Shown one piece after another: positions 1 to 6,100 of a stretch of DNA of 7,396 nt (position 1 is the stretch's first letter; every line of letters begins with the position of its first letter). The notes under the pieces are model-generated. The model had not been told where the DNA came from. It saw only the letters and a program-made list of their open reading frames with translations, and made no database searches. Made by a program: the position numbers and the translations under genes. Origin of the DNA: IDS-8 sp036381215 (GTDB lineage Bacteria > Pseudomonadota > Gammaproteobacteria > Steroidobacterales > Woeseiaceae). The DNA is taken from NCBI GenBank assembly GCA_036381215.1, contig DASVDF010000148.1, positions 1 through 7,396 of the forward strand, read 5' to 3'.

Positions 1-1057
1 TGTCGTACTTGTTGAGCACGATGAGATCGGCGAAATCCAGCATCTCGATCTTCTCGAGCTGGCTCGCCGCGCCGTAATCGCTCGTCATCACGTACACGGA
101 GAAATCGACGAGATCCACGATCTCGCTGTCGCTCTGCCCGATGCCGGCCGTCTCGACCAGCACCAGGTCGAACCCCTGCGCCTTCAGCAGCAGGATGTGA
201 TCGGCGAGCATCCTGCTCGTCGCGAGGTGCTGGCGGCGCGTCGCAAACGAGCGCATGAACACGCGCTCGGAGCGCAGCGAATTCATGCGGATGCGGTCGC
301 CGAGCAGCGCGCCGCCGGTGCGCCGTCGGGTGGGGTCGACCGCGAGCACGGCGATGCGCATCCCGGGGAAGCACGCGAGGAAGCGGTTCAGGAGCTCGTC
401 CGTCACGCTGCTCTTGCCGGCGCCGCCGGTGCCCGTGATGCCGACCACGGGGACGCGCTTGGCCTGCATGCGCCAGGACTTGCGCCAACGCGACAGCTCG
501 GCGTCCTCCAGCGCGCCGTCCTCGATCGCGGACATCGTGGCCGCGATGTCGAGCGCTGCATCGTGCGGGCGGTCGGCCAGCGGGGCGCGCTCCTCACGCG
601 CTCGCTCGGTGCGCGCGACGAGGTCGTCGATCATCGCCTCGAGACCCAGCTCCATGCCGTCGTGCGGGTGGTAGATGCGTTCGACGCCGTAATCCGTGAG
701 CGCCTCGATCTCGGCGGGCGTGATCGTGCCACCGCCGCCGCCGAACACTCGGATGTGATCCGCGCCCGCTTCGCGCAGCCGGTCGATCATGTAACGGAAG
801 AACTCGTTGTGCCCGCCCTGGTAGGAACTGACGGCGATGCCGTCCGCGTCCTCCTGGATCGCGGCGCGCACGATCTCGTCGACGCTGCGGTTGTGGCCGA
901 GGTGAACCACCTCCACGCCGCGCGACTGGATGAGGCGGCGCATGATGTTGATGGCGGCGTCGTGGCCGTCGAACAGTGACGCAGCGGTCACGAAACGCAA
1001 CGGGGTGCGTTTCGTTCGTCCGGAGACGACCGGCAGGTCTCTGGCGGCGGTGCTCAT
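1..1057 (-). CDS. icmF: Fused isobutyryl-CoA mutase IcmF, N-terminal part (B12-binding and G-protein chaperone domains)
   Basis: Adenosylcobalamin-dependent mutase that interconverts isobutyryl-CoA and n-butyryl-CoA (some members also act on pivalyl- or isovaleryl-CoA), with its MeaB-like GTPase chaperone fused in the same chain. Reading from ATG at 1057, 352 complete codons are visible. The B12-binding domain spans about residues 18-150: DGHDAA at 30-35 carries the cobalt-ligating His32, with SSYQGGH at 77-83 and the glycine run at 106-110. The GTPase domain starts near 203: P-loop GTGGAGKSS at 209-217, ETAGIGQSD at 302-310, and the base-specificity motif NKYD at 349-352, exactly at the window edge. 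This order is diagnostic of IcmF; ordinary methylmalonyl-CoA mutase carries the B12 domain at its C terminus and has MeaB as a separate protein. Family members are about 1,090 residues, so roughly two thirds, including the substrate-binding barrel, lies outside. GGAGG stands 8 nt before the ATG. It is divergent from the TetR gene. Very sure of family; substrate not determinable here. Confidence 0.95.
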   Translation of the reverse strand, partial: MSTAARDLPVVSGRTKRTPLRFVTAASLFDGHDAAINIMRRLIQSRGVEVVHLGHNRSVDEIVRAAIQEDADGIAVSSYQGGHNEFFRYMIDRLREAGADHIRVFGGGGGTITPAEIEALTDYGVERIYHPHDGMELGLEAMIDDLVARTERAREERAPLADRPHDAALDIAATMSAIEDGALEDAELSRWRKSWRMQAKRVPVVGITGTGGAGKSSVTDELLNRFLACFPGMRIAVLAVDPTRRRTGGALLGDRIRMNSLRSERVFMRSFATRRQHLATSRMLADHILLLKAQGFDLVLVETAGIGQSDSEIVDLVDFSVYVMTSDYGAASQLEKIEMLDFADLIVLNKYD

Positions 1058-1071
1058 CGGAGGATCCTCCG
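1058..1071 (-). promoter_or_regulatory. Ribosome binding site of icmF inside a perfect 14-bp palindrome
   Basis: The minus strand reads CGGAGGATCCTCCG immediately before the icmF ATG. The sequence is its own reverse complement. Its left arm contains the Shine-Dalgarno GGAGG at the normal 8-nt spacing, and its right arm contains the anti-Shine-Dalgarno CCTCC. In RNA it could only fold as a very tight hairpin or pair between molecules, so a translational role is conjecture; the ribosome binding site itself is clear and fixes the start codon. Confidence 0.7.
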
Positions 1072-1131
1072 GCGGAAAGCCTCGCCGCGGCGCGGCAAAG
1101 CTGAAGCAGCGCGGATGTCCGCGTTGCAGGA

Positions 1132-1151
1132 ATTTTAATCGCGATTAAAAT
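1132..1151. promoter_or_regulatory. Perfect 20-bp AT-rich palindrome, probable TetR operator between icmF and its regulator
   Basis: ATTTTAATCGCGATTAAAAT is a perfect palindrome (10+10) and the only strongly AT-rich island in this GC-rich intergenic region. Dimeric TetR regulators typically bind palindromes of 15-25 bp in the divergent spacer next to their own gene, which is exactly this position. Each arm contains TAAAAT, five of six matches to a sigma-70 -10 box, one reading in each direction, so a bound repressor could block both promoters. No good -35 element is visible at correct spacing on either side (TTGCAG at 1124-1129 is the nearest on the plus strand). Assignment as operator is inference from position and symmetry. 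Confidence 0.72.
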
Positions 1152-1152
1152 A

Positions 1153-1785
1153 ATGCAGCGCCGCTCCGAAGGCAAGAGGTCCGACCCGCGCACCGACATG
1201 GCCACCACCGCCCTCGCATCCCGTTTCGAGCTGAAGCGCCACCGCGTGCTGAAAGCCGCGGCGGCCTGCTTCAATGCCAAGGGTTACAGCGGCACCTCGC
1301 TCAAGGACGTCGCCGATCACCTGGGGCTCACCGACGCCGCCCTCTACTACTACGTGCGCAACAAGGAAGAGCTGGTCTACCAGTGCTACCTGCGCGCGGC
1401 CGAGCTCGGCCGCGAAGCGATGGAGCGGGCCGTCGCCGAGGGTGCGAACGGCTTCGAGCAGGCGTTCCTCTACCTGCGCCATCACGTGGAGCTGATGGTC
1501 GGGGAGCACGGCCCGGTCGCGATCATGAGCGAGATTCCCGCGCTCGAGGCAGCGCATCGCGCTGAGATACTGGCCATCTCGCGCCGCCACGGCGCCGCGT
1601 TCGAAGCGATCCTGCGGCGCGGGATCGCGGACGGCAGCATCGCGAGCTGCGACGTGCGCATGACCGGCAACGCGATCATGGGCGCGCTCAACTGGATTCC
1701 GAAGTGGTTCCACGGCGACAGCGCCACCGCGGGCAAGCTGGTCGAGGAGTTTCCGAAGATCCTCACCGCCGGCCTGCGCGCCTGA
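1153..1785 (+). CDS. TetR/AcrR-family transcriptional regulator, probable regulator of icmF
   Basis: Cytoplasmic DNA-binding repressor of 210 residues, a typical TetR length. The N-terminal helix-turn-helix is clear at about residues 28-75: FELKRHRVLKAAAACF, then GTSLKDVADHLGLTDAALYYYVRNKEEL, the recognition helix lying around 58-68. The C-terminal ligand domain has the NWIPKWFH segment near residues 178-185 seen in regulators of fatty acid and acyl-CoA catabolism. It is divergent from icmF across 95 bp holding a 20-bp palindrome, so control of icmF plus autorepression is likely, with an acyl-CoA or acid as a plausible effector (inference). Start choice is uncertain. ATG 1153 sits 1 nt past the palindrome with no Shine-Dalgarno; ATG 1198 (195 residues) also lacks one. 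Codons 2-15 end in G or C in 13 of 14 cases, a coding-like pattern that favours 1153. If the plus-strand TAAAAT at 1146-1151 were the real -10, transcription would begin beyond 1153 and 1198 would be correct. Confidence 0.9.
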   Translation: MQRRSEGKRSDPRTDMATTALASRFELKRHRVLKAAAACFNAKGYSGTSLKDVADHLGLTDAALYYYVRNKEELVYQCYLRAAELGREAMERAVAEGANGFEQAFLYLRHHVELMVGEHGPVAIMSEIPALEAAHRAEILAISRRHGAAFEAILRRGIADGSIASCDVRMTGNAIMGALNWIPKWFHGDSATAGKLVEEFPKILTAGLRA

Positions 1786-1811
1786 CGGCGAACCCGTGCG
1801 CGTAATGCGCC

Positions 1812-1836
1812 GTAGGAGCGCGCACTGCGCGCGACC
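1812..1836 (+). repeat. REP element 1 (GTAG head)
   Basis: GTAGGAGCGCGC, two loop-region bases, then a GCGCGCGACC arm: a 25-nt imperfect palindrome headed by GTAG. It lies 26 bp after the TetR stop and faces element 2, making an inverted pair between convergent genes that can act as a bidirectional transcript end. The 5' GTAG/GYWG tetranucleotide is the known hallmark of REPs mobilised by RAYT (REP-associated tyrosine) transposases; no RAYT gene lies in the window. Confidence 0.85.
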
Positions 1837-1847
1837 CAGCGATGGTC

Positions 1848-1872
1848 GGTCGCGCGCGATGCGCGCTCCTGC
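1848..1872 (-). repeat. REP element 2 (GCAG head), inverted partner of element 1
   Basis: On the minus strand it begins GCAGGAGCGCGCATC and ends GCGCGCGACC, identical to element 6 over 25 nt. It is separated from element 1 by 11 bp, and the GGTC/GACC ends extend the pairing between them, so the pair could fold as one long hairpin or as two small ones. It ends 14 bp before the stop codon of the minus-strand Sel1-repeat gene. Confidence 0.85.
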
Positions 1873-1886
1873 AGGCCGGGCCGGTT

Positions 1887-2573
1887 TCAGGGCCGTTCGA
1901 GCTCCTCTAGCTCGCGGCGCAGGTCGGCTTCGCGGTCGTCGAGCTTCGCGCTGTCCACACCGGCCGGATCCTCCGGCATGGTGTCGAGCCACGCGAGCCG
2001 CTCCTCGAGCTGCGCACGCACGCGCCGGTAATACGGGTTGCCGCCGTCTGAATAGCCGGCGGTCAGCCCCGCGCCGGAGGACCCGCCGGCGAATCCGCCG
2101 AGCGCGGACTCGCGCAGGACGTCGATGTCCCCGTCGATCAGATCCAGCAGGATCCGGCGATCGCCGTGGCGCTCCCACAGGTCGGCAAAGACTTCGGCGG
2201 CGCGTGCGCGCTCGGCCTCGTCGAGGGTCGCCGCGAGCTGATCCCGCGCCTCGATGAACTTCGGCTCGCCGCGCTCGGCGGCCAGCCGGTACCACGCCAG
2301 CGCCGCGGCGGAGTCGGCCGTGACACCCTGGCCGTTCAGGTGCATGTAGCCGGTCATGTATTGCGCGTACTTGTCCCCCTGCGGCGCGAGCTCCTTTTCG
2401 TAAATGAGGAGCGCCCTTCCATAGTTGCCCGAGGCATAGATGTCCTCGACCTTTTGCTTGATGCGCAGCGTGTCGCCATCGATGGTTGGTCCGGGGAACT
2501 GGGCATAGGGCTCCGCGAGCACGACCGATGCCACGAGCGCGGTGAATGCGGGCCAGCACGATCTCCTCGGCAT
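1887..2573 (-). CDS. Exported Sel1-like repeat protein
   Basis: Protein of 228 residues. The start ATG at 2573 is chosen because GGAG lies 8 nt upstream and the protein then begins with a signal peptide (MPRR, hydrophobic stretch about 8-20, probable cleavage near residues 20-24); the frame stays open to 2714 but that extension does not look coding. After a helical segment (about 36-62) comes one recognisable Sel1-type repeat at about 69-103, with the YAQYMTGYMHLNGQGV and ALAWYRLAAERG signatures. A glycine-rich linker (GGFAGGSSGAG) follows in the C-terminal half, and the tail is strongly charged and helical (DREADLRRELEELERP). Sel1 repeats are alpha-helical protein-interaction modules, and exported members often act in envelope processes; the partner is unknown. 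It is divergent from the YceI gene and convergent with TetR across a REP pair. Confident of family, not of function. Confidence 0.85.
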   Translation of the reverse strand: MPRRSCWPAFTALVASVVLAEPYAQFPGPTIDGDTLRIKQKVEDIYASGNYGRALLIYEKELAPQGDKYAQYMTGYMHLNGQGVTADSAAALAWYRLAAERGEPKFIEARDQLAATLDEAERARAAEVFADLWERHGDRRILLDLIDGDIDVLRESALGGFAGGSSGAGLTAGYSDGGNPYYRRVRAQLEERLAWLDTMPEDPAGVDSAKLDDREADLRRELEELERP

Positions 2574-2725
2574 CAATCGCTCTCCGATGCGGTTTCTTCC
2601 TTTGAGTGCAGTGATACGATACGAGTTCCTCGCGGGTCTATCGATATGCTCAAGCCCCATGCTCGATCCTTTTCCCGAGCGGGCCACCGCCCGATCGTGA
2701 CTGGCCGTCCACACCCGGAGGCGAA

Positions 2726-3472
2726 ATGAGGAACGCAGCGATCCTTGCCTGCCTGTGCCTGCTGGCGCAGCACGGCGCGGCCGCGCAAAGCACCGCGCTG
2801 GATGCGGGCGGAGCGCACGACTATCGAGTCGTGCCGGGAGAGAGCGACATCCGCGTGCTCGTGTTCCGGGCCGGTGCTCTCGGCCGCCTCGGTCACAATC
2901 ACGTGGTCACCGCGGAAGACGTGAGCGGGCGGGTGCACGTCGGGCAAACGCCCGCGGACAGCAATTTTGAGCTCACGGTGCCCGTGCAGTCGCTGGCGGT
3001 GGATGCGCCGGAAGCCCGCTCGGCCGAGGGTTCCGCCTTCGAGGGCGAGCCTGACGCCGGCGCACGCGCCGCCACGCGCGCCAACATGCTCGGGCCAAAG
3101 CTCCTGGACGGCGAGAACTACGCCGCAGTGCACGTGCGCTCGACCGGCATCAGCGGCAGCTTCGACGACATGACGGTGACCGCGGAGCTCGAGATCCGCG
3201 GCGAGCGGCACACGGTCGAGTTACCCGTCGCGGCAAGGATCTCGGGGGATCGTCTCGTGGCCACGGGCAGCACCAGACTCACGCACGCAGAGCTCGGACT
3301 CGAGCCATTCACCGCGGGGTTCGGCACCGTCCGCGTGGCCGACGAGCTCACGTTCCGCTATTCGATCGTCGCCGAGAAAGAAAAGCCGGGGGCAGAGCCG
3401 TCAGCCGGCGAGAGTGCACTTTCCGTTGTCGAGCACGACGGCGTTGCGCTCGCGCACCGTGCAGCGGAATGA
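2726..3472 (+). CDS. Secreted YceI-like domain protein
   Basis: Protein of 248 residues starting at ATG 2726, with GGAGG ending 4 nt upstream. A clear Sec signal peptide covers residues 1-20 (MRN, hydrophobic core, AAA/QS cleavage near 20/21). The mature part from about 32 to 215 matches the YceI lipocalin-like beta barrel: YRVVPGESDIRVLVFRAG, the LGRLGHNHVV segment around 54-63, ELTVPVQSL, the central DGENYAAVHVRST region and a terminal ELTFRYSIVA strand. YceI proteins are periplasmic and bind hydrophobic, isoprenoid-like molecules; the ligand here is unknown. The last roughly 33 residues (from EKEKPGAEP) are low in hydrophobic content and lie past the normal domain end. Most of this tail is encoded in the 72 bp that overlap antiparallel with the end of the hydratase gene, so it probably arose by loss of an earlier stop. 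No terminator is seen. An unnamed 152-bp spacer separates it from the Sel1-repeat gene. Confidence 0.88.
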   Translation: MRNAAILACLCLLAQHGAAAQSTALDAGGAHDYRVVPGESDIRVLVFRAGALGRLGHNHVVTAEDVSGRVHVGQTPADSNFELTVPVQSLAVDAPEARSAEGSAFEGEPDAGARAATRANMLGPKLLDGENYAAVHVRSTGISGSFDDMTVTAELEIRGERHTVELPVAARISGDRLVATGSTRLTHAELGLEPFTAGFGTVRVADELTFRYSIVAEKEKPGAEPSAGESALSVVEHDGVALAHRAAE

Positions 3473-4270
3473 CACGACGTTTCGTTCCTGCCACATGTCC
3501 GTGGTGAGCGTTTCGCCAGGGTATACGGCTCCGGTGAAGTGCACGTCGAAGCTCTTGATGAGCGTGTAGTCGTAGTCGCAGATCGTCTTGAGGACGGCGC
3601 GGCACGCGATGCCGGCGGTGCAGCGGGCCTGCAGCAGGGGCCGGCGGAAACCGGCGGCGCGCGCGATCTCCGGATCCGCGTGCACGGGACTGCGCCCGCC
3701 CGACAGCCGGAACAGGAGCGCCTGGTCGGGACGCGTTTCGAGGTCACAGGAGAGATCGGGCTCGCGCGAGGGCAGGACGTGATGTGCCGGGGCATCGCCG
3801 AAAGCGCCGCCGTGGCCGCTGCCGTTCACCGAGATGAGCGTGGTGCCGAGCGCGAACAGCGCGGTATCGTCGCGTGCGAGCCGCGCCTCGCACTGCACGA
3901 TGATGCGCGAGCCCTTTTCGGGGCCGCCCTTGTCCGGCCTGCGGTCGTGCGCCGCAACGACGCGCCAGTTGACGAGCAGATCGGCCGCGGGCGGCAGGGG
4001 CCGATACACCTCGAGCCGCTGGCTGCCGCGCACCACTCGCCGGTCGTCCCAGCCGACGTCCGCGAAGAAATCGTCGGGCAGCAGGACCGTGGCAAACGTC
4101 GGGACGGTGCGCAAGGACGGCGACTCGTAGGCGTACGCGAGCTCCTTGCGATCGAGGGGGTTGCCGCCGAAACCGATACCGATCGCGTAAAGCATCGCGT
4201 CACGCTCACGGTAGCTGACAAGCTGGTCCTGTGTCGCGACCGCCTTCAGCGCGTCGTAGTCAATCGGCAT
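3401..4270 (-). CDS. MaoC/hydratase-2 family protein (double hot-dog enoyl-CoA hydratase type) with altered catalytic motif
   Basis: Related to R-specific 2-enoyl-CoA hydratases and the hydratase-2 domain of peroxisomal multifunctional enzyme 2, which add water to trans-2-enoyl-CoAs. The 289-residue length fits the double hot-dog form. The N-terminal domain shows the conserved start SYRERDAMLYAIGIG at 19-33 and YESPSLRTVPTFATVLL at 48-64. The C-terminal domain carries LSGGRSPVHADPEIA at 189-203 and PLLQARCTAGIACRAVL at 211-227, then the conserved VYPGETLTTDMW at 249-260. The family signature is LSGDxNPLH with Asp and His as catalytic dyad; here the Asp is Gly192 and the Asn is Ser194, while His197 is kept. 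The later ILHG is LLQA. The protein may be inactive, may bind acyl-CoA only, or may use another residue. Start ATG 4270 begins the conserved region but has only a weak ribosome site; the frame is open to 4363. The 3' end overlaps the YceI gene by 72 bp. Confidence 0.88.
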   Translation of the reverse strand: MPIDYDALKAVATQDQLVSYRERDAMLYAIGIGFGGNPLDRKELAYAYESPSLRTVPTFATVLLPDDFFADVGWDDRRVVRGSQRLEVYRPLPPAADLLVNWRVVAAHDRRPDKGGPEKGSRIIVQCEARLARDDTALFALGTTLISVNGSGHGGAFGDAPAHHVLPSREPDLSCDLETRPDQALLFRLSGGRSPVHADPEIARAAGFRRPLLQARCTAGIACRAVLKTICDYDYTLIKSFDVHFTGAVYPGETLTTDMWQERNVVSFRCTVRERNAVVLDNGKCTLAG

Positions 4271-4311
4271 TTGTAAAGATCTGCGGCCGCCCTCCGGCAG
4301 TCGAGCTTCCC

Positions 4312-4340
4312 ATTCTAGCTCATGACCCGCCTCCTGCCGA
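4312..4340 (-). promoter_or_regulatory. Candidate sigma-70 promoter for the MaoC/hydratase gene
   Basis: On the minus strand, TCGGCA (4340-4335, four of six matches to TTGACA) is followed after 17 bp by TAGAAT (4317-4312, five of six to TATAAT). Transcription would begin near 4305, leaving a leader of about 35 nt before the ATG at 4270, which suits this start choice. The rest of the spacer 4271-4414 holds no other clear element apart from the GNAT ribosome site and a small GCCGGG/CCCGGC stem near 4382-4400. Confidence 0.4.
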
Positions 4341-4414
4341 CCCGTGGCACCTGCCCCGCGCATGGCCTAGCATGGGTCTGGGCCGGGCAAACGCCCCGGC
4401 ACGGAGGGCCACCG

Positions 4415-4900
4415 ATGAAAGCGGAAAGCCGCCTGCGGTTTCGCGCCGCACACCGCTCGGACGCAGCGGCGATCGCGGCGATGTCGCGGCTGCACATTGA
4501 GCACGGGCTGCGTTGGCGCTGGACGCCGGCGCGCATCAGGAAGCAGATCGACGATCCGGACACGATGGTGCTGATCGCCTCGCTCGACGGCGAGATGGCC
4601 GGCTTCGCGATCATGCATTTCAGCGATCTCGATGCGCATTTGTTCCTGCTGGCGGTGGCGCCGCCGTACCGACGGATGGGCATCGGGCGGGCGTTGCTCG
4701 AATGGCTGGAGAAATCCTGCCGCACCGCGGGCATCCAGAACATCCGTCTCGAGGTTCGCTGGGGGAACCGGCAGGCGAGGCGCTTCTACCTCACGAACGG
4801 CTATCGCGTGCTCGGGCAGGTCGCCGGCTATTACGACCGGCGTGAGGCGGCGGTGCTGATGGGCAAATCGCTCCTCGTGCGGAAGAGCCCCTCCCCGTAG
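4415..4900 (+). CDS. GNAT-family N-acetyltransferase (RimI-like)
   Basis: Transfers an acetyl group from acetyl-CoA to an amino group; the substrate cannot be told from sequence. The 161-residue length is normal for a single GNAT fold. The N-terminal strand LRFRAAHRSDAAAIAAM is at 7-23 and the acceptor-side region DTMVLIASLDGEMAGFAIM at 49-67. Motif A, LFLLAVAPPYRRMGIGRALLEWL at 76-98, contains the pyrophosphate loop RRMGIG (86-91). Motif B includes VRWGNRQARRFYLTNGYRVLGQVAGYY at 114-140, the pattern of RimI-type enzymes. ATG 4415 is chosen because GGAGGG lies 6 nt upstream and the fold begins directly after it; the frame is open to 4322. The last residues (RKSPSP) lie beyond the fold. The stop TAG at 4898-4900 is the TAG of the GTAG head of a REP element, so the present C terminus was probably set by repeat insertion. 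It is convergent with the phosphotransferase gene. Confidence 0.9.
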   Translation: MKAESRLRFRAAHRSDAAAIAAMSRLHIEHGLRWRWTPARIRKQIDDPDTMVLIASLDGEMAGFAIMHFSDLDAHLFLLAVAPPYRRMGIGRALLEWLEKSCRTAGIQNIRLEVRWGNRQARRFYLTNGYRVLGQVAGYYDRREAAVLMGKSLLVRKSPSP

Positions 4901-4920
4901 GAGCGCGCAGCGCGCGCGAA
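4897..4920 (+). repeat. REP element 3 (GTAG head), overlaps the GNAT stop codon
   Basis: GTAGGAGCGCGC followed by AGC and a GCGCGCGAA arm, 24 nt. The TAG at 4898-4900 is the stop of the GNAT reading frame. With element 4 it forms an inverted pair (4897-5010) enclosing 66 bp. The motif ACGATCGC follows its 3' arm, as it does element 6, suggesting the mobile unit is longer than the hairpin. Confidence 0.85.
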
Positions 4921-4934
4921 CGATCGCGCTTTTT
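4909..4934 (+). terminator. Candidate intrinsic terminator after the GNAT gene
   Basis: AGCGCG at 4909-4914 can pair with CGCGCT at 4925-4930 around a 10-nt loop, and the stem runs directly into TTTTT at 4930-4934. The stem is short but all GC apart from its base pair at the T-tract. The REP 3 hairpin overlaps it and could fold instead. It is the only hairpin-plus-T-run I found in the window. Confidence 0.45.
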
Positions 4935-4986
4935 CTGCCCGGATCGCACGCCTTGCGCGGTCGCTCCGCGTCGAATGCGACGATCG

Positions 4987-5010
4987 ATCGCGCGCGCTGC
5001 GCGCTCCTAC
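4987..5010 (-). repeat. REP element 4 (GTAG head), overlaps the phosphotransferase stop codon
   Basis: On the minus strand it reads GTAGGAGCGCGC, AGC, then a GCGCGCGAT arm, nearly identical to element 3. The TAG at 5009-5007 is the stop codon of the minus-strand phosphotransferase gene. CGATCG follows its 3' arm, as in elements 3 and 6. Confidence 0.85.
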
Positions 5011-6089
5011 GGGCGGGCGTAGCGCCATCCCAGCTCGGCGAGTGGCGCCACCGCCTCGGCGGCCTTCTCCGCGTGCGCGCTCGCGGCGGTGCCGTCGCGC
5101 ACGCGCCCGGCAATGCCCTGGAGGATGGCCGCCAGCCGGAAGAAGTTGTAGGCGGAATAGAAGTTGCGATGCGGAATGCCGCTCCGGCCCGTGCGCTCGC
5201 AGTAGAGCCGGATGTAATCGTCCTCGGCCGGCACGCCCAGCGCCGCAAGATCCTTGCCGAGCAGGCCGGTCGAGCCGATGCCGATCTCGGGCATCTGCCA
5301 CGCCATGAGGTGATACGTGAAATCGCCGAGCGGATGGCCGATCGTGGACAGCTCCCAGTCGAGCACCGCGACGACGCGCGGCTCGGTCGGGTGGATCACG
5401 AGATTGTCCATGCGGAAGTCGCCGTGCACGATGCTCGCGGACTCGTCCGCCGGGATGCGATCGGGCAGCCACTCGATGAGCCGCTCTATCGCCTCGATCC
5501 GGCCCGTTTCCGACGCGCGGTACTGGCCGGTCCAGCGCGAGATCTGGCGCGCGAAGTAGTTCCCGGGCTTGCCGTAATCGGCGAGACCCACCGCCGCGTA
5601 GTCGAACGTGTGCAGGCGCGCGATGGTGCGATTGACGTCGTCGTAGATCGCCGCCGTCTCGACGGCCGGCACGTCCGGCAGCTCGAGGTTCCAGAAAATG
5701 CGTCCATCGACGAAGCTCATCACGAAGAACGGCGTGCCGACGACCGCCTCGTCGTCGCAGTACGCCAGCGCCTCGGGAACGGGCAAGCCCTGCCGGTGCA
5801 GCGCGCGAATCACGCGGAACTCGCGGTCTACGGCGTGCGCCGATTTCAGCAGCTTGCCGGGCGGTTTGCGGCGCAGCACGTAGCGGTCGGACGCCGCCTC
5901 GAGCAGGTACGTGGGATTCGACTGGCCGCCCTTGAACTGGCGCACCGAGAGCGGCGGCTCGAAGTCCGTCACGTGCGCCTGCATCCAGCGCGCCAGCCGC
6001 CCGGCATCGAAGGAGAGCGCCGGCGCGACCTCGCGCGTCCCCGAGAACTGTCGCTGGCGGCTGCTCATTACGGCGGATTGATCGCTCAT
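5007..6089 (-). CDS. Phosphotransferase family protein, ACAD10/ACAD11 N-terminal domain-like (APH/choline kinase fold)
   Basis: Kinase-like enzyme of the aminoglycoside phosphotransferase fold, 360 residues. The glycine-rich nucleotide loop FKGGQSNPTYLL is at 52-63 and the ATP-contacting strand YVLRRKPPGKLL at 70-81. The catalytic loop VHGDFRMDNLV at 221-231 provides Asp224 and Asn229, and the metal-binding VLDWELSTIGHPLGD at 242-256 provides Asp244. All key residues are present, so it should be active. This branch includes the kinase domain of mammalian ACAD10/ACAD11 and LvaA of Pseudomonas putida, which phosphorylates 4-hydroxyvaleryl-CoA. A hydroxyacyl-CoA substrate fits the acyl-CoA neighbours better than antibiotic resistance, but this is inference. 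ATG 6089 is taken as start; an in-frame ATG at 6068 is possible, and neither has a strong Shine-Dalgarno. The upstream frame to 6194 is REP sequence. It lies downstream of the carboxylase gene on the same strand, separated by a 232-bp REP-filled gap. The stop codon lies inside REP element 4. Confidence 0.9.
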   Translation of the reverse strand: MSDQSAVMSSRQRQFSGTREVAPALSFDAGRLARWMQAHVTDFEPPLSVRQFKGGQSNPTYLLEAASDRYVLRRKPPGKLLKSAHAVDREFRVIRALHRQGLPVPEALAYCDDEAVVGTPFFVMSFVDGRIFWNLELPDVPAVETAAIYDDVNRTIARLHTFDYAAVGLADYGKPGNYFARQISRWTGQYRASETGRIEAIERLIEWLPDRIPADESASIVHGDFRMDNLVIHPTEPRVVAVLDWELSTIGHPLGDFTYHLMAWQMPEIGIGSTGLLGKDLAALGVPAEDDYIRLYCERTGRSGIPHRNFYSAYNFFRLAAILQGIAGRVRDGTAASAHAEKAAEAVAPLAELGWRYARP

Positions 6090-6100
6090 TGCCGCGAATT

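Noticed and set aside
197..979. 260-codon plus-strand open frame inside icmF
   Set aside because: Antisense shadow of a gene with clear B12 and GTPase motifs on the other strand.
1135..2559. Long minus-strand open frame (474 codons) crossing the TetR gene and the Sel1 gene region
   Set aside because: The product is Arg/Ala/Gly-rich without domains, it lies antisense to the TetR gene and out of frame with the Sel1 gene, and it crosses the REP pair. It is a by-product of high GC content.
2574..2725. Promoter-like TTGAGT and TACGAT motifs in the Sel1/YceI spacer
   Set aside because: The spacing between the boxes is only 7 bp and no alternative pair at 16-18 bp could be supported on either strand.
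2726..2790. Lipoprotein signal (ILAC at residues 6-9) in the YceI protein
   Set aside because: The cysteine is too close to the N terminus, before the hydrophobic core; the AAA/QS site at 20/21 fits ordinary signal peptidase I better.
3539..4276. 245-codon plus-strand open frame opposite the hydratase gene
   Set aside because: No domain content; the minus strand encodes the conserved hot-dog protein through the whole stretch.
5007..6089. Antibiotic-resistance aminoglycoside phosphotransferase
   Set aside because: The fold is shared, but the VLRRKPPG, HGDFRMDN and DWELSTIGHPLGD motifs and the neighbours match the acyl-CoA-dehydrogenase-associated branch, not known aminoglycoside-modifying enzymes.
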